NCBI RefSeq assembly: GCF_030272615.1
Contig: NC_081407.1
Span: 150,597,744 to 150,661,743 of the forward strand
DNA: 64,000 bases
Reading direction: 5' to 3'
Source of the DNA: Cryptomeria japonica
Lineage: Eukaryota; Streptophyta; Pinopsida; Cupressales; Cupressaceae
Both the position numbers and the translations under genes were made by a program. Positions 46,409-57,880 of the stretch are shown piece by piece. Positions within the stretch are counted from its first letter, which is position 1. Every line of letters starts with the position of its first letter. Under the pieces are notes generated by a model. It saw only the letters and a list, made by a program, of their open reading frames with translations. It was not told the origin of the DNA and ran no database searches.

Positions 46409-49400
46409 TGTTGTGCGAATTGCACACCCATCCCCGTCTTGGATAGGGACCCCCCGGTTTGTGCCTTTCTGTCTTTGCGGAAGAGGAAGGGGATATGAAG
46501 GGTCAAGTTGGTGAGTGATGGAGTCTGGAATGTCATCTTGATCTTCAAATGCCCTGAAATTTGGCTAAGTCTAGAATTTCTTGCCCTAAAATTTGGCTAA
46601 GTCTGGAATTTCTTGACCCTGAAATTTGGCTAAGTCTGGAATGTCTTGATCCTGAAATTTGACTAACTCTGAAAAACTGAGGAATCCTCCAAAAACTAGA
46701 ATTTGCAATATAACTCCTGGAGGTCCGAAACCACTCTCAAACATCTTGAAAGTATATATGGAATATAACTTAAAGTATAATGTCCCTTATACTTAAATGT
46801 TATATTCCATAAAATGATCCTTCGACGAGATCTTGACAAACTCGCCCAAGTGCCCAAGCTCGCACTTCGTGAGGAAAACGTTTAAAATCACTAAAATGCC
46901 CAAATTCAGACCCTGGGGCTAAAATGTGAAGAAGTGAAAAAATTGCAAAAACTGGCAAAAGGTTTGAAAATCACTTATGTTGCAAAAAGTGCCTTTAGGT
47001 CCGAATTTCACTTAAACCCCCCAATTTCGGACCCTGGGGCAAAAAGTTGAAAAGTTTAAAATGTTGCAAAAAGTGTCAAATGGTCCGAGTTTCACTTAGT
47101 CTCTCAATTTCGGACCCTGGGGCAAAAAGTGAAATATTGCAAAAAGCTCCTCCAGGTCCGAAATTCACTCAAAACCTCAATTTCGGACCCTAGCTCCGAA
47201 ATTTGAAATTTTGGCGAAATTGCAAAAAGGTTCAAGAACTCCGAAATTGCCAAAAGCGTGAAAAGGTCTGAAGTTTTATAACTTGCAAGAAGGGGGCCAA
47301 GGTCCGAAGTTTTATTTGCAAAATAAGGCAAATGCTCCGAAATATCCCCAATCACGAAAAAGCGTTTAAATTCATTCAAACACTTCGCAATTTGCAAAGG
47401 GTGAAATAGCTCCAAAATTTCAAAATATATATCAAATTTGCCAAAACGTGTTTAGCTCCGAAAATACTCCCAGTTTGCCAAAAAACGCTCGAAAGGTCCG
47501 AAATTCTTAGAGCTTGCAAAGAAAGCGTGAAAAGGTCCGAAGTTTTTCATAACTTGCAAAAAACGTTGAAAAGGTCCGAAAATATCTCCAATTCGCAAAA
47601 CATCTAAGCGCTCCGAAATTCACCAAAAGAGTCTAAAATCGCGAAATTCCAAAAGTGCCAGAAGTCCGAAATTTGCTTAAGTTGGCGAAACTCCAAGAGC
47701 TCCGAAAATTAGCAAAAGTTGGAAAGGCTTCGAACTTAGCTAAAGATCGTGCAAGGGCAAAAACTCCGAATGGTCCGAAGTTCGCAACACAATACGGAAA
47801 GTTTAAAAATGGCAAAAACGCAAAAACGCAAAGTTCGTAATTTAGAAGATGGAGACATGAAGTTTAAAGTCTGCAAAACCCCCCCCCATTCTCCGAAGTT
47901 TGCCATAAATTGCATGAGTGTTAGGATTTTAAAATTTGCAAGAGCTCTTCAAACCTCCAAAATCATGCTATAAGAAGTTTTCAAAACGTCATAAACCCAT
48001 TCAAAACACCCAAGACTCCAAAGGTAAAATCACGCGGAAGTAAATCGACCAAGGATCAGATTTCACATTCGAACAGAAAGGAGAAGCATTTTCAAGATAC
48101 ATCTCACAAAGAGCTTCTCAAGCCAGACGTCGTAATTAAATTTAATATTTGTTAAATTAATTAATTAATTTTTCAAATTAATTTAATGAAGTGAAATTGG
48201 TTGATTGATCGCAGGGCGTCATCGAAGAACCAGGAGAAGGCCTCAAACACAAATCAAGGAAGGATCACAATTCAAGGCCAGGCTCTGAAGACTGGAAAAA
48301 GAAAAGATGCAAGAGCCCGAGAACAATCGAGCATTGGGAATCGTGCCGCTGAACAAAGATGAAGTCCATTGGCGAAATTGAAGGCAAAAGGCAAAAGAAC
48401 ACTCAGTCTATGCATTCTCAAGAAAGTGCACAGCTAGATTTAAGTCCAGAAATTCAGTTTTAAAACTGAAATTGCTTTATTGTAAACTGCCTATGGGTCC
48501 CGCGCAAGATATTTTTGTGGATAACTATTCCCAACCACCAAGAAGATTGGATAGACCTGAATTAAAGCCAAATAGTGGCAGGTAGTTGAGATAGTTGCTG
48601 GTTGGATAACTGAGAATTAATTCGGCATGGGTTAAAGTTGCCAGCTTCTGGAAGGCAGATCAGGACCCTTGGATGCAGTCCATCCTAGCCTTCGATTCAA
48701 AATTGTAATATCTATAAAAGGCAGAGGCCTTTCTTTTGTAAAGGGTTAGATAATTGGAGATTGTTAGAGTGTTAGAGATTTCAGTTAGATAGTTAGATTT
48801 TAGGCATAGCATAGAGATGCTGCAGAAATTGTTGTAATGGCAGCTGAAGCAACTATATGAACATTGAAATATGGTGTTTGTTGTCTTTGTTTTGGTCTGT
48901 TTGCATGGTTTCTTTCAGCTGGTTAATTTTAGAGTGCAGGGATTTTAATGGTGAAGTGTGGAGGGGTATTTGATGCATTTCTGGTTCATACCATTGGGGG
49001 TCTGCTGATTGTAGGTCACTGTGCATGGTTAGTCTGAACCCAAACTGTGCTTAGTTCAACTGCGAGTGTTCGTCTTAGGCTGTGCCAGAATTGGGTGCCT
49101 AAAACTGGTGTCTTTGGTCTGAAAATCCTTCATCCCTTGGAGCTTGCACCATTTTTGTCCAGTTGTGAGGGTATCTCTGGCGAAACAAGAACTGGTTTAT
49201 CGAAATCTCTCTACTCACTGCATCAGCTGTTATCATCTTTGTCCTTAGGCTTCCTGAACCCTTCCCTTTTGATTTTATTTCGTAATTCGAGAATCACAAC
49301 AGACTAGCTTGTTGCAAATCGTAAGTCCCCTTGTGTTTCCAGCAAAAACACATCAAGCCACTGAGAGATCCTGCAGTCAAGACCTGACAAAAGAAACCTT

Positions 49401-49541
49401 GAGGTTGTCCCCTTTGATCAAATATAAAAAATAGCATTAGGGACTTCCTTATCTCAAGAGAGGATAGGATACTCAGTTGGTTATTCTATTTTGTGTTGGC
49501 CGTATGGAGTTTGCAGCAATGCGATTTCAGACACGTCAACA
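46409..49541 (+). mobile_element. Long solo LTR (3133 bp)
   Basis: Begins TGTTGTGCGA, ends CACGTCAACA, and is flanked by perfect GTAGG repeats (46404-46408 and 49542-49546). TATAAAAG at 48713-48720 lies 828 bases before the 3' end. It shares the 5' block with the GAAATTTGGCTAAGTCTGG repeats (46555-46680), the AACTCCTGGAGGTC and ATGGAATATAACTTAAAGTA block (46700-46815), and the R-U5 part with the LTR at 40202-44037. The middle is a different array made of TCCGAA-type motifs. Confidence 0.92.
46890..47910 (+). repeat. TCCGAA motif array in the LTR U3
   Basis: About twenty copies of GGTCCGAA or GCTCCGAA, with several in reverse (TTTCGGACC), separated by 20-60 bases of AAAAAGTG / TTGCAAAA-type sequence. 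Near the end there is a run of nine C at about 47880. Confidence 0.85.
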
Positions 49542-49546
49542 GTAGG

Positions 49547-49656
49547 GAGGCGTCTTCTCATTAGAGATGTGACTGACTAGAGTATCCCTTTGGATACCAA
49601 CGCATCTATTCAATATCTGACCGCTCCTCTTAATTATCTTGGTTAAGATTAATTAT
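49547..49656. other. Continuation of the older LTR fragment
   Basis: Short stretch between the solo LTR target duplication and the hAT-type element. It ends with the 8-bp target repeat TTAATTAT at 49649-49656. Confidence 0.4.
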
Positions 49657-50318
49657 CTAAGTTACCGGTTCGGGTTCGGATTCGGGTACGGATTCGGCAA
49701 AAAAAAAAAAATCTTGGGTACAGGTATGGGTTTGGGTTCATCCGTACACACACACACACATATATTAATTATATATATATACACATATTATATATATGTT
49801 CAATATATACAATCCATACAAAAATAAAATATACAATGTGACTTTCCATACATAAATCATAAATCATAAATCCATAATTGCCAATGCCAATAAATATTCA
49901 TATATCGCAAATGTAATCAGTAAACTAATAACTAAAGTGACAAAGTCTAATATCATATTCATAATTTGCAAAAAAGATAATATTCAAGTTTCAAGTCTTT
50001 TTTAAAAAGTCATAAAGGGGCGAATTAGAGTTTTATTATAAAAAAACTATTTTAAAAAGTCTTTTTTTATTTATTTTTGACCCATGGGCCTCGTTTTTGG
50101 GAACCCATGGGCCTGGGTTCACGCGGGTCCTCCTGGGTTTGACCTGGGTCCTTCCCAGGTGGCCGGGTTCCCTGTGGGTTCTGCGACGCAGGATCCATAG
50201 GGAACCCAGCCTCCTGGGAAGGACTCGAGAGGAACCAAGGGAGAACCCGGGGAGAACCAGGACCGGGCAAGAACCAGGACCCGGACCCAGGCCAAAAGGG
50301 GAAGAACCGGTATCTTAG
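49657..50318. mobile_element. hAT-type non-autonomous element (662 bp)
   Basis: Ends CTAAGTTACCGGTTC and GAACCGGTATCTTAG are inverted repeats with one mismatch over 15 bases. The flanks are TTAATTAT (49649-49656) and GTAATTAT (50319-50326), an 8-bp duplication with one change. The right half is unusually GC-rich, with CCTGGGTTC / GAACCCAGG words in both orientations. The open frames at 50067-50318 are by-products of these repeats. Confidence 0.8.
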
Positions 50319-50334
50319 GTAATTATCCTTAATT

Positions 50335-50455
50335 GATGTGAGGAAGACTCAAAGAAATTTTCTAAGAGGTGCCAATAATTATATATTGGATGAAATGGAA
50401 CAATCTATACATGATGCATTGTCTATTGTGAAGAGAACCACAACTTGCTCATTGT
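50335..50455 (+). pseudogene. Fragment of a chaperonin CCT subunit alpha gene
   Basis: One frame reads FLRGANNYILDEMEQSIHDA and LSIVKRTT before a stop. This matches the ILRGAN(D)(Y/F)MLDEMERSLHDA.CIVKRT segment conserved in TCP-1 alpha, a subunit of the cytosolic chaperonin that folds actin and tubulin. Only about 30 residues are visible, next to a transposon, and the next conserved block (a Gly-rich VVAGGGAVE region) is not readable. It is a broken exon or processed fragment, not a working gene. Confidence 0.65.
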
Positions 50456-50805
50456 GATAACCACTACCTGGTAATGATCCTGATTTGCTAATCCTTGCCC
50501 AGCGAAAGTTAGGAAACCAAAATTGTTAAGTCTTACTATAGTAAGACTATTTCTTTAGTTTGGTCTGCTGGTCATGGTATGTGAGTTGCTGATTAGATGT
50601 ATCAATTTGGGGGCATGACGAACTAGCCCACAAAAGTAGACCCCCTTAGGATATTATTTCTAACCAGGATTTCCAAGGTTTCATACTATTAAGTGGTCTC
50701 CCCTTAACTCATTCAAAGAGGGTGTCTTATATCCTTTCCTTACAACTGTAAATGTTGTCACCAAATACTCCCAATTTGGACTCTTGCCATTTTGAAGGGA
50801 AGGTT
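50456..50805. other. Non-coding stretch
   Basis: No gene seen. Contains a short palindrome GTCTTACTATAGTAAGAC near 50542. The right end belongs to the target of the solo LTR at 50811. Confidence 0.5.
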
Positions 50806-50810
50806 GTTGT

Positions 50811-51839
50811 TGTTAGTTTTCGTGATCAGATTAACAAAATGAACAGAAAAGTAATGATGCACAGAACAAGAAATAAATAGAGGATCACACAACACAAGAC
50901 TACCTTGGGAAGACCTCTTTCTTGGAGGAAAAACCCAGCAACAAATCAGATCTAGATCCTTTTATTAATTGTAGAATACAATGGCAATAAAGATCAGATT
51001 ACTTATTTGACATAACTGTCAACCTAGGGCAGAATTAGAGTTACAGTCGTAACCCAGCTAGGGCACAATGTAACAGCAGAAGATAGCAGACTTATCTCTT
51101 TCTTATATAAGAATATCATCAGCATACAGCTTCCAGCTCTTCGTAGTTCTTCACTGAAGATTGCAGACCTAATGGTGTTTGTAGACCTTCAAGAGGAACT
51201 TGCTATCCTCTTCAATGTATTCACTGTCCAAGATCGCATGTATGGCAAATGGTGATGGCAGAAGTAATTCGTTGATTCCTTGATCAGAATGCGCATTGAC
51301 CTTTTATTGCAGAGCACAGGGTCTTCTCATTGATTGTCTAATATTCGGATTGCTTGATTTCATTTTCAACTAGTGATATGCTTGTGCATATATACAAGAG
51401 GTGAGCCCTATCTTGGGTCGGCCCAATCCATCCTTGGGGCCAACACTATTTATTAGTTCCACACGCCACCATAAGCATGGGACCTAAACAATATAGTTTC
51501 CACGTTACAAGAGCCCACGCTACATAGAGATGTACTAAAATAAGATATAGGACCACACGTTTGGAGAAGGGATGCATCCTTTTAATAATACAATCATTTT
51601 GGCCCAGCCCATCATAAATGATCAATACATAAGACTATACGCCACAAAATGTGTGTGCTGGAGATAGGTCCACATGTTGGACTAGAGATGCACCCCTTTA
51701 CATGTTAGGTCCAGCCCTTAATGGTTTTACACATTACATATAAATACAATAGATAGGGCCCTGCCCTATAAGGATTCAGATGATGCCTTAAGGCAATCCG
51801 AATCCTATTTATTTTCCTAACCTAGTTACAAAATCAACA
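50811..51839. mobile_element. Solo LTR (1029 bp), family C copy 2
   Basis: Starts TGTTAGTTTTCGTGATCAG, ends ACAAAATCAACA, and is flanked by GTTGT (50806-50810 and 51840-51844). It shares its layout and several blocks with the LTR at 32854-33783, including CACAACACAAGACTACC..GGGA, CTTGGAGG.AAAACCC and the CCGA(A)TCC...CCTAG..ACAAAA end. Confidence 0.85.
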
Positions 51840-51844
51840 GTTGT

Positions 51845-52378
51845 AGTACCAAAATTTGCACATGCCTTATTTGCTTCTTTGTTTGCCTCCATATTCCACC
51901 CTATATGTTCCAAAAAGTTTCTGCTCCATGCACATTTTTTAGGCACAGAATGCCCTTGTGATCAAGGTCGACTAGGGCTAGATGAAGTGGGTGTGCCACC
52001 TATGCATGTACTGCAACTAGAGCCCATAATGCATGCCCTATCAACATTGAATTCTATTAGGATATTAGGAGTATAGGCTACTATGGTTACTTTTGTCCCG
52101 GCCCTCTCTAATTTTTTTTTATTTAGTAATACAAGAAGTGCTATCATCTCTTGTTTCAGCTCTTCTAGGGCCTTTGCAGATCTTTTGGAATCTTAATTGG
52201 GAATGCTTGCTAGATGGTATTTAAGGTGATTGATGCCTCCAATAAGCTCCTTCATGTATAAGTACAAATCACAGTCCTCACCATCGGTCCTAATTTGGCA
52301 TGTTTCTAGGAGGATTTAGCTCCAATAGGATGAGTTTCACTTGTTAAATCTGCACTTGATCTAGAGCTGGATGCCATT
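51845..52378 (-). pseudogene. hAT transposase N-terminal fragment (BED-type zinc finger)
   Basis: The minus strand starts MASSSRSSADLTSETHPIGA near 52377, then across a frame change reads YMKELIGGINHLKYHLASIP, the GG(I/V).RLK.HLA.IPG signature at the end of the BED finger in plant hAT transposases. It continues KRSAKALEELKQEMIALLVL. Stops and shifts interrupt it, and the solo LTR at 50811-51839 cuts its downstream part. The catalytic and dimerisation domains are not seen. Confidence 0.65.
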
Positions 52379-53577
52379 GTGTATTAAGATGCTAGAATGG
52401 TAATTGAATTAATGAATTTGATATAAATAACATCCTATAATCTTAAAATGTAAACTCTACATTTAGAAAAAAATATAAATAATTAAAAAAATTATAAATC
52501 ATTTAAATTTTAATCAAGAAACAAATTTACATAAATTGAGTCAATTCAATGCTATAGAATTTTGTAAACTCACAATTAATTGGATGACTATCTTAATGTC
52601 CTGACGAGTCCATATTGTGTCTTCATGATTTGAGCTCATTATCTGCCCCAATGAACACGCATGAAAACCCATCCTTATTGCTCTTGCATAAAACATGGTA
52701 TATGACAGAAATGACATAGGCCAATTGGAGGATAGAGTTATGAAACATATCTGCTGATTACGAAACCAATGAGATTTTGTTGTAAATTTGACACAACATG
52801 AATGTTCTTTTATGGGTACAAAAAAAGTTGACTAATCAAATTAATGAATAAGTCAAACTATATAATTTGACGACTTCAATAGGCAATTGACACCAAAAAT
52901 TCATTAGATAAATCAAATCATATTAATCAACCATCAAAGAACTCATCTACTTGATTGCTTAACAACTACGCTCCACCAAGTTTTTGTGATAAAATTTTTC
53001 TTTGGCCATGTTTTAGAGGAGGCCTATTTTTAATTAACGAAATTCTTAAAAATCTAAGGAAATTACAAATATTCATTTGTAACATTGATAAAGTTTTTTT
53101 GTCATAGACTTTATAGAACCTTAATACATAACATTAGACTTGAGTTGAGATTCAACATCAGAATTGACAAACAAATTAACCAAATTTAAATGCTATCATT
53201 GTCATTGTTCATATAAGCTATATAAGAATTGCAACAAAATGCCGAAAGGCTGCAAGTTCAAACTACCAAATGACTGAAGCATAGAAACTATAATGTTGTC
53301 CCTAATCAGTTCCTACATTTGGTAGGTATGCATCAAAATCAAAGTTTGATTTTGAGTCATTGCCATTATGATGGGTTGCCTCAAGCAATGGAATTCCAAC
53401 CAAACCCTCCTCATCAGTATACGTTTTTTGAAGGGCCTTCATGAGCCCTTATTTCACAACTTCGTCATTAGATGAAGACACTCTTATAGACCTAACTACA
53501 TACCATTTGGGATTTAGAGCATAGGTTGTTGTATGAAGTGGGGTGTTCGTTGTGTTCCTATGTCGTGTCACTATGGT
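52379..53577. other. Non-coding stretch, AT-rich
   Basis: No gene seen. Many AAATC / ATTAA words; no repeat structure obvious by eye. Confidence 0.45.
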
Positions 53578-53669
53578 TCTAAGACTTTCCTCATAAAACT
53601 TCAAACTTCAAAGTAGGGTTCTTGCTATTAATGACGTGCTTCATCTGCCCAAGGATGCTATTAAATCTC
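53578..53669. repeat. Direct repeat flanking an insertion, left copy
   Basis: The stretch from CTAAGACTTTCCTCATAAAA to CTATTAAATCTC recurs at 55512-55594 with a 9-base difference (a second CTTCAAA) and few substitutions. The 1.84 kb between the copies looks inserted. Confidence 0.85.
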
Positions 53670-53670
53670 C

Positions 53671-55508
53671 CCCACTTTGAAATATAATTTAATAATAAAT
53701 AATCATAATAAAATTAAAATACAAAAGAATAACCATATAAATTAAATCAAATTAAATATCAATACACTTATTTAGCACTGATTAATCATCCATTTATTTC
53801 TATCAGCAATATATTATTAAATAATGAATAACCATTTATCTCAATAATAATAAATTATTAAATAAAATATTAATTTGCAATCAATATTAATTGCTATTAA
53901 ATAATTATTATTAAATAAATAGATAGTGGCAGATGTCAGATTTGTCTGCCAATACATGTATAAAAGAGAGAATGAAAGCTACGAAGCAAAGTGGGAAGAT
54001 GGGGTGACACAGTATTATCTCAATAATACGAAGTAGAGGAAGTTAACGATCTGTATACAGACAGCGAATATTAGAGTCTAGTTGATGACACATCATTAAT
54101 AAAAAGATACTTAACACCAGCGGATTATCACTTAATTATTTATCCAATTATAATATGGAAAGGTGCGATCAGCATACAAAAGAAGCATTAATGAATAGGC
54201 ATTAGATGCATCCTTCGGAAACACAGGCTATCATATTCACAATGAAGATATAAGAAGGTGTTTCAACCTTTGAGGAATGGGGGGAAAAATTTTAGGACTT
54301 CAGACCCAGTAGATACGTAAAGGTCTACTTCACCACAAACATTAAGGTGCAGATCTGAAGCAATCAAACACACATATGTCAGTGAAGCAAGTATAAGAAA
54401 TGGTGTAGAAGTGTTCGATGACAAACCAGTCCATATCCAGTTCGATGCATAAGGGATATCGACTCTCAAAGAAATCCAGTGATAAGTCACATAAACCATC
54501 CTCTTTTGCTGCGTTAAGGAAGAATACTGATTGAGCAACATTAAGCAAACTAATAACTAATTTAATCGAAATGAAGAGGTACTTGTGGGAAATAGTAAGT
54601 GAAATCTGCAGGCAATAAATGCTAGATGAATTAGATGAATGGGAAATCATGAATAAGTGAAGCATGCCGAATTGAAAAGAGGAGAATTAAGAGGAGGCTA
54701 CAGCAGATATATATGTCAAATACATAATCAGATTTAATTATTCTGTTTGATTCAAGCAGCACTCAGACAGCATCATTTATAATTATCTTATCTTGTGATG
54801 TGGAAGAGATTATAAAGGAAGGAATTCCACGTGGTGTCTGTGATCTGACTTAGACATCAGAGTTAAAGAAAGAAGACTTCAACAGAAATTCAGATTTATT
54901 AGCAATAGAATAACTTGCCAAAGTGCTTTGTGGGCCCCCACACAATAATTATTCAGAAAAGGATTCTCAAACAGTGATTGCAGCAATTTGAAAAGGTTTT
55001 TAATTATTGTTGTGTCTTTTTGCAGCAGCTCCACTACAGAGGAAGGGACCCACTAGGAAGACTTTGGGAATATTGGTTGTGGTTTTTATTGCAGCCTCAC
55101 CTAAGCCTTGCAGATTATTGATTGTGGTTTGAACAATGAGCATTATTAAAAGACCAATGATGGTCTAAGAGGAGTCAACAATATTTCGAAGATTGAAGAT
55201 TTTGTTTGGGAAAATTATTTGTGTTTTCACCCATTCTCCACTAATTGTGAGATATCAATCAGATAAAAGTTGTAGTAAAATATGATCAACAACAAGAGTC
55301 AACACATGGTTTAGAGGAGATGTTGGGAAACTTTTCAAGATAAGTTTTTTCTCCCAAAAACTATTCTCAGCATTATGAGTTAAATATTATAGTAAAATGT
55401 CTCCAGAATTAATGAAATTATATTTATAAATGTATTATAATTCTCACTTTAAGTTAGAAATGTTGTTTCAGGTCTAAATCAAGGTGAATCCCGAATGGGG
55501 ACATTACA
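53671..55508 (-). mobile_element. Probable LTR-type insertion, limits approximate
   Basis: The right edge reads TGTAATGTCCCC on the minus strand, the same start as the LTR fragment at 46032. The left third is very AT-rich. No coding sequence. It is bracketed by a repeat of roughly 90 bp, which is too long for an ordinary LTR target duplication. Confidence 0.45.
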
Positions 55509-55511
55509 TTT

Positions 55512-55594
55512 TAAGACTCTCCTCATAAAACTTCAAAGTAGGGTTCTTGCTATTAATGACGTGCTTCATCTGCCCAAGGATGCTATTAAATCTC
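55512..55594. repeat. Direct repeat flanking an insertion, right copy
   Basis: See 53578-53669. Confidence 0.85.
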
Positions 55595-55612
55595 TCAAAA
55601 CATCTCTTTTCC

Positions 55613-56023
55613 AGGGCTAGGAGAGTCTTTTGTTTCACACTTAGGTAATTAATTGTAAAACTACCTGCACCTCAACCATCCTCTCTAGCAAAAATGAAGT
55701 AGTTGGCATATCTAAAATCCATGGGCTTTAGGAATTCTTTACTTGAAAAGTCCTAAATAAAAACAATTAGATATAGATATTAGACATTTGGGAGACAAAG
55801 TGGGTGAAGGTAGTGGTGTTAGAGGCCAAAAATTTACTCTACCTGATTTTTTTTTGTCTTTATCTATTCTTGTTGCTAATTGTAAGAAGGGTTTTTTTTT
55901 AGGTTAAATGTGCATTTTTCTCACTTTTTGAGGGGTTTGGAAGGGCATTCAAATGTATTAGTTTAATTTGTTGACCTTGCTACATGTCGACGGGTCTTTT
56001 ATGACCACATCAACACAAAATAA
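55613..56023. repeat. Direct duplication of about 400 bp, copy 1
   Basis: Matches 56438-56820 closely (TTAGGTRATTAATTGTAAAAC, then GAAGTAGTTGGCATATCTAA and TTTGAGGGGTTTGGAAGGGC). Its right end includes the first 30-odd bases of the LTR edge seen at 56783, then the hAT-type MITE at 56024. Confidence 0.9.
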
Positions 56024-56417
56024 CTATGTTACCCCGAGTTTCTAGGACGGGGACGACAGGGGACAGGGCTATGCGTTTTCGGGACGGTGATTTTTTTTTG
56101 TCAATTTTGGGGATGGCTAGGGACGGCTATATAAAAATAGGGAAAATTAAAATATATAGGGAAATTCAAAATATTCATATGAAAACATGGATAAAATATG
56201 CACATATACATTATAGAACCTTAAAATATAAGAACCAGCAGAGTTCTTATGGCAAATTTGTGTTAAATTGAGAGTCAAAGTCAAATTGCTTATAGAATTC
56301 ATTGTCAAAATTCACTGTCTATATGCATAATTTGTGGGGACATCCCCTAGGAGTCCCTTGTCCCCGAGACAGGGACGCCTAAAAAAAATACCGGGGGCGC
56401 GTCCCCGGGTAATGTAG
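56024..56417. mobile_element. hAT-type MITE (394 bp)
   Basis: Ends CTATGTTACCC and GGGTAATGTAG (reverse complement CTACATTACCC) differ at two positions. Perfect 8-bp target duplication CAAAATAA (56016-56023 and 56418-56425). Subterminal parts are rich in GGGACGGGGAC and GTCCCCGAGACAGGGAC. The paralogous site near 56813 (CAACACAAAATGGTC) lacks it. Confidence 0.88.
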
Positions 56418-56437
56418 CAAAATAAAGTTTCCAACAG

Positions 56438-56782
56438 TCACTCTTAGGTGATTAATTGTAAAACTACCCGCACCTCAACCATCCTCTCTAACAAAATGAA
56501 GTAGTTGGCATATCTAAAATCCATGGGCTTGAGGAATTCTTTACATGAAAGTCCTCAAGAAAAACAATTAGATATAGATATTAGACATTTGGGAGATAAA
56601 GTGGGTGAAGGTAGTGGTGTTAGAGGCCAAAAATATACTCTACCCGATTTTTTTGTCTTTATCTATTCTTGTTGCTAATTGTAAGAAGGGTTTTTTTGGG
56701 GTTAAATGTGCATTTTGGTCACTTTTTGAGGGGTTTGGAAGGGCATTCAAATGCATTAGTTGAATTTGTTGACCCTACTACG
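56438..56782. repeat. Direct duplication of about 400 bp, copy 2
   Basis: See 55613-56023. It runs straight into the LTR beginning at 56783, so the duplicated unit spans an LTR-flank junction. Confidence 0.9.
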
Positions 56783-57880
56783 TGTTGACAGGTGTTTTAT
56801 GACCACACCAACACAAAATGGTCACTCTATCCTCTCTTGAGTAAAATCCCGTGTATGCTAAGATTGCGGAAGATCATACAATTACAAGCAATTCCAAGGT
56901 TCCTATTGCAAACTTGCGACTTTATGATGGATATGAGCTTGTTTGGCCTGATGCCTACTGGTAATTCAAGGGTGACCTTTCGTAAAATGGAACAATCCTT
57001 AAGGATACTTAACAAATTTAGACTTCAAGGAAGTATAGCGAATGATTCAGCAATGATAAGTGTTTTTGGAACATTTTCTCAATGAAATATGTGGAAAGTA
57101 AATAGGAAAGGGTTGAGAAATCCTATTCTAAACCTAAGGACAATGACTTCAATGGATAGCGCTTTGATGGACAAACTCTAAATAAACCAAGTGCTGCTCT
57201 GCCAAGATGAACTACAACTATGCTATGACTGGTACAATTTTGTAAGGATTATGCAAGAGATTTTCATATCACAATGAACACCATCATAGTGAACAATGAA
57301 CATTAACAATTGAAGTTAAGCATCCATAAAGTAGGGAGCTCAGGCTAACTTTGCACTTCATATAGAAATCATCTAAGTACAAAAAGCATGAGCTATAGAG
57401 ATTCATTAGACACCATCTCATTCTCCATTAAAATCAAAAAGATTCATCTAACAACTTGAAACAAACCTAATCTAAATGAGGAAGAGAAACCATGCAAACT
57501 TCAAAATAACACAAGTAAACACCAAAATCCAATGTATTACTCTTATTATCTTAATAGCTTATAGCAACAATTCCATACAAATTCTCCCTCTTTTACAAAT
57601 GAAGGAGTAGACCTCTTTTATAGGTCCCAAGAATGAAAATGGATGGCCAAGAATACATTGAAATCAAGGGTTAAGATCTTCCCATGCAAAACCCTAATTA
57701 AGGTTTGACCAAAAATACCCTAGTTGGTGCCAAATAGTGGGCATGACAATAAATAAGGCATCATGCCCACTTTGCATTAAATAACCCATCACTCCAAATA
57801 AGGCGCCCACTATACGTTAAGTAGCCCACCACTCAAATAAGGCACCCACTATGCATTTAATGGATTCTTGCCCAAGGCGA
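56783..57880 (-). mobile_element. LTR of nested element A
   Basis: The left edge TGTTGACAGGTG is the reverse complement of the LTR end CACGTCAACA seen in the two long solo LTRs. CTATCCTCTCTTGAG follows as in the other LTRs of this group. On the minus strand TATAAAAG (57615-57622) lies about 840 bases before the end, the same spacing as in the other three. The upstream edge is placed by a purine-rich stretch on the minus strand (AAAGAGAGAGATAGC), so it is approximate. Confidence 0.7.

Noticed and set aside
47633-47973. Overlapping frames on both strands around 47.7-47.9 kb
   Set aside because: Produced by the TCCGAA motif array in the LTR, which lacks stops by composition. No family signature.
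50067-50318. Overlapping Pro/Gly/Arg-rich frames on both strands
   Set aside because: They are generated by the GC-rich CCTGGGTTC repeats inside the 662-bp hAT-type element.
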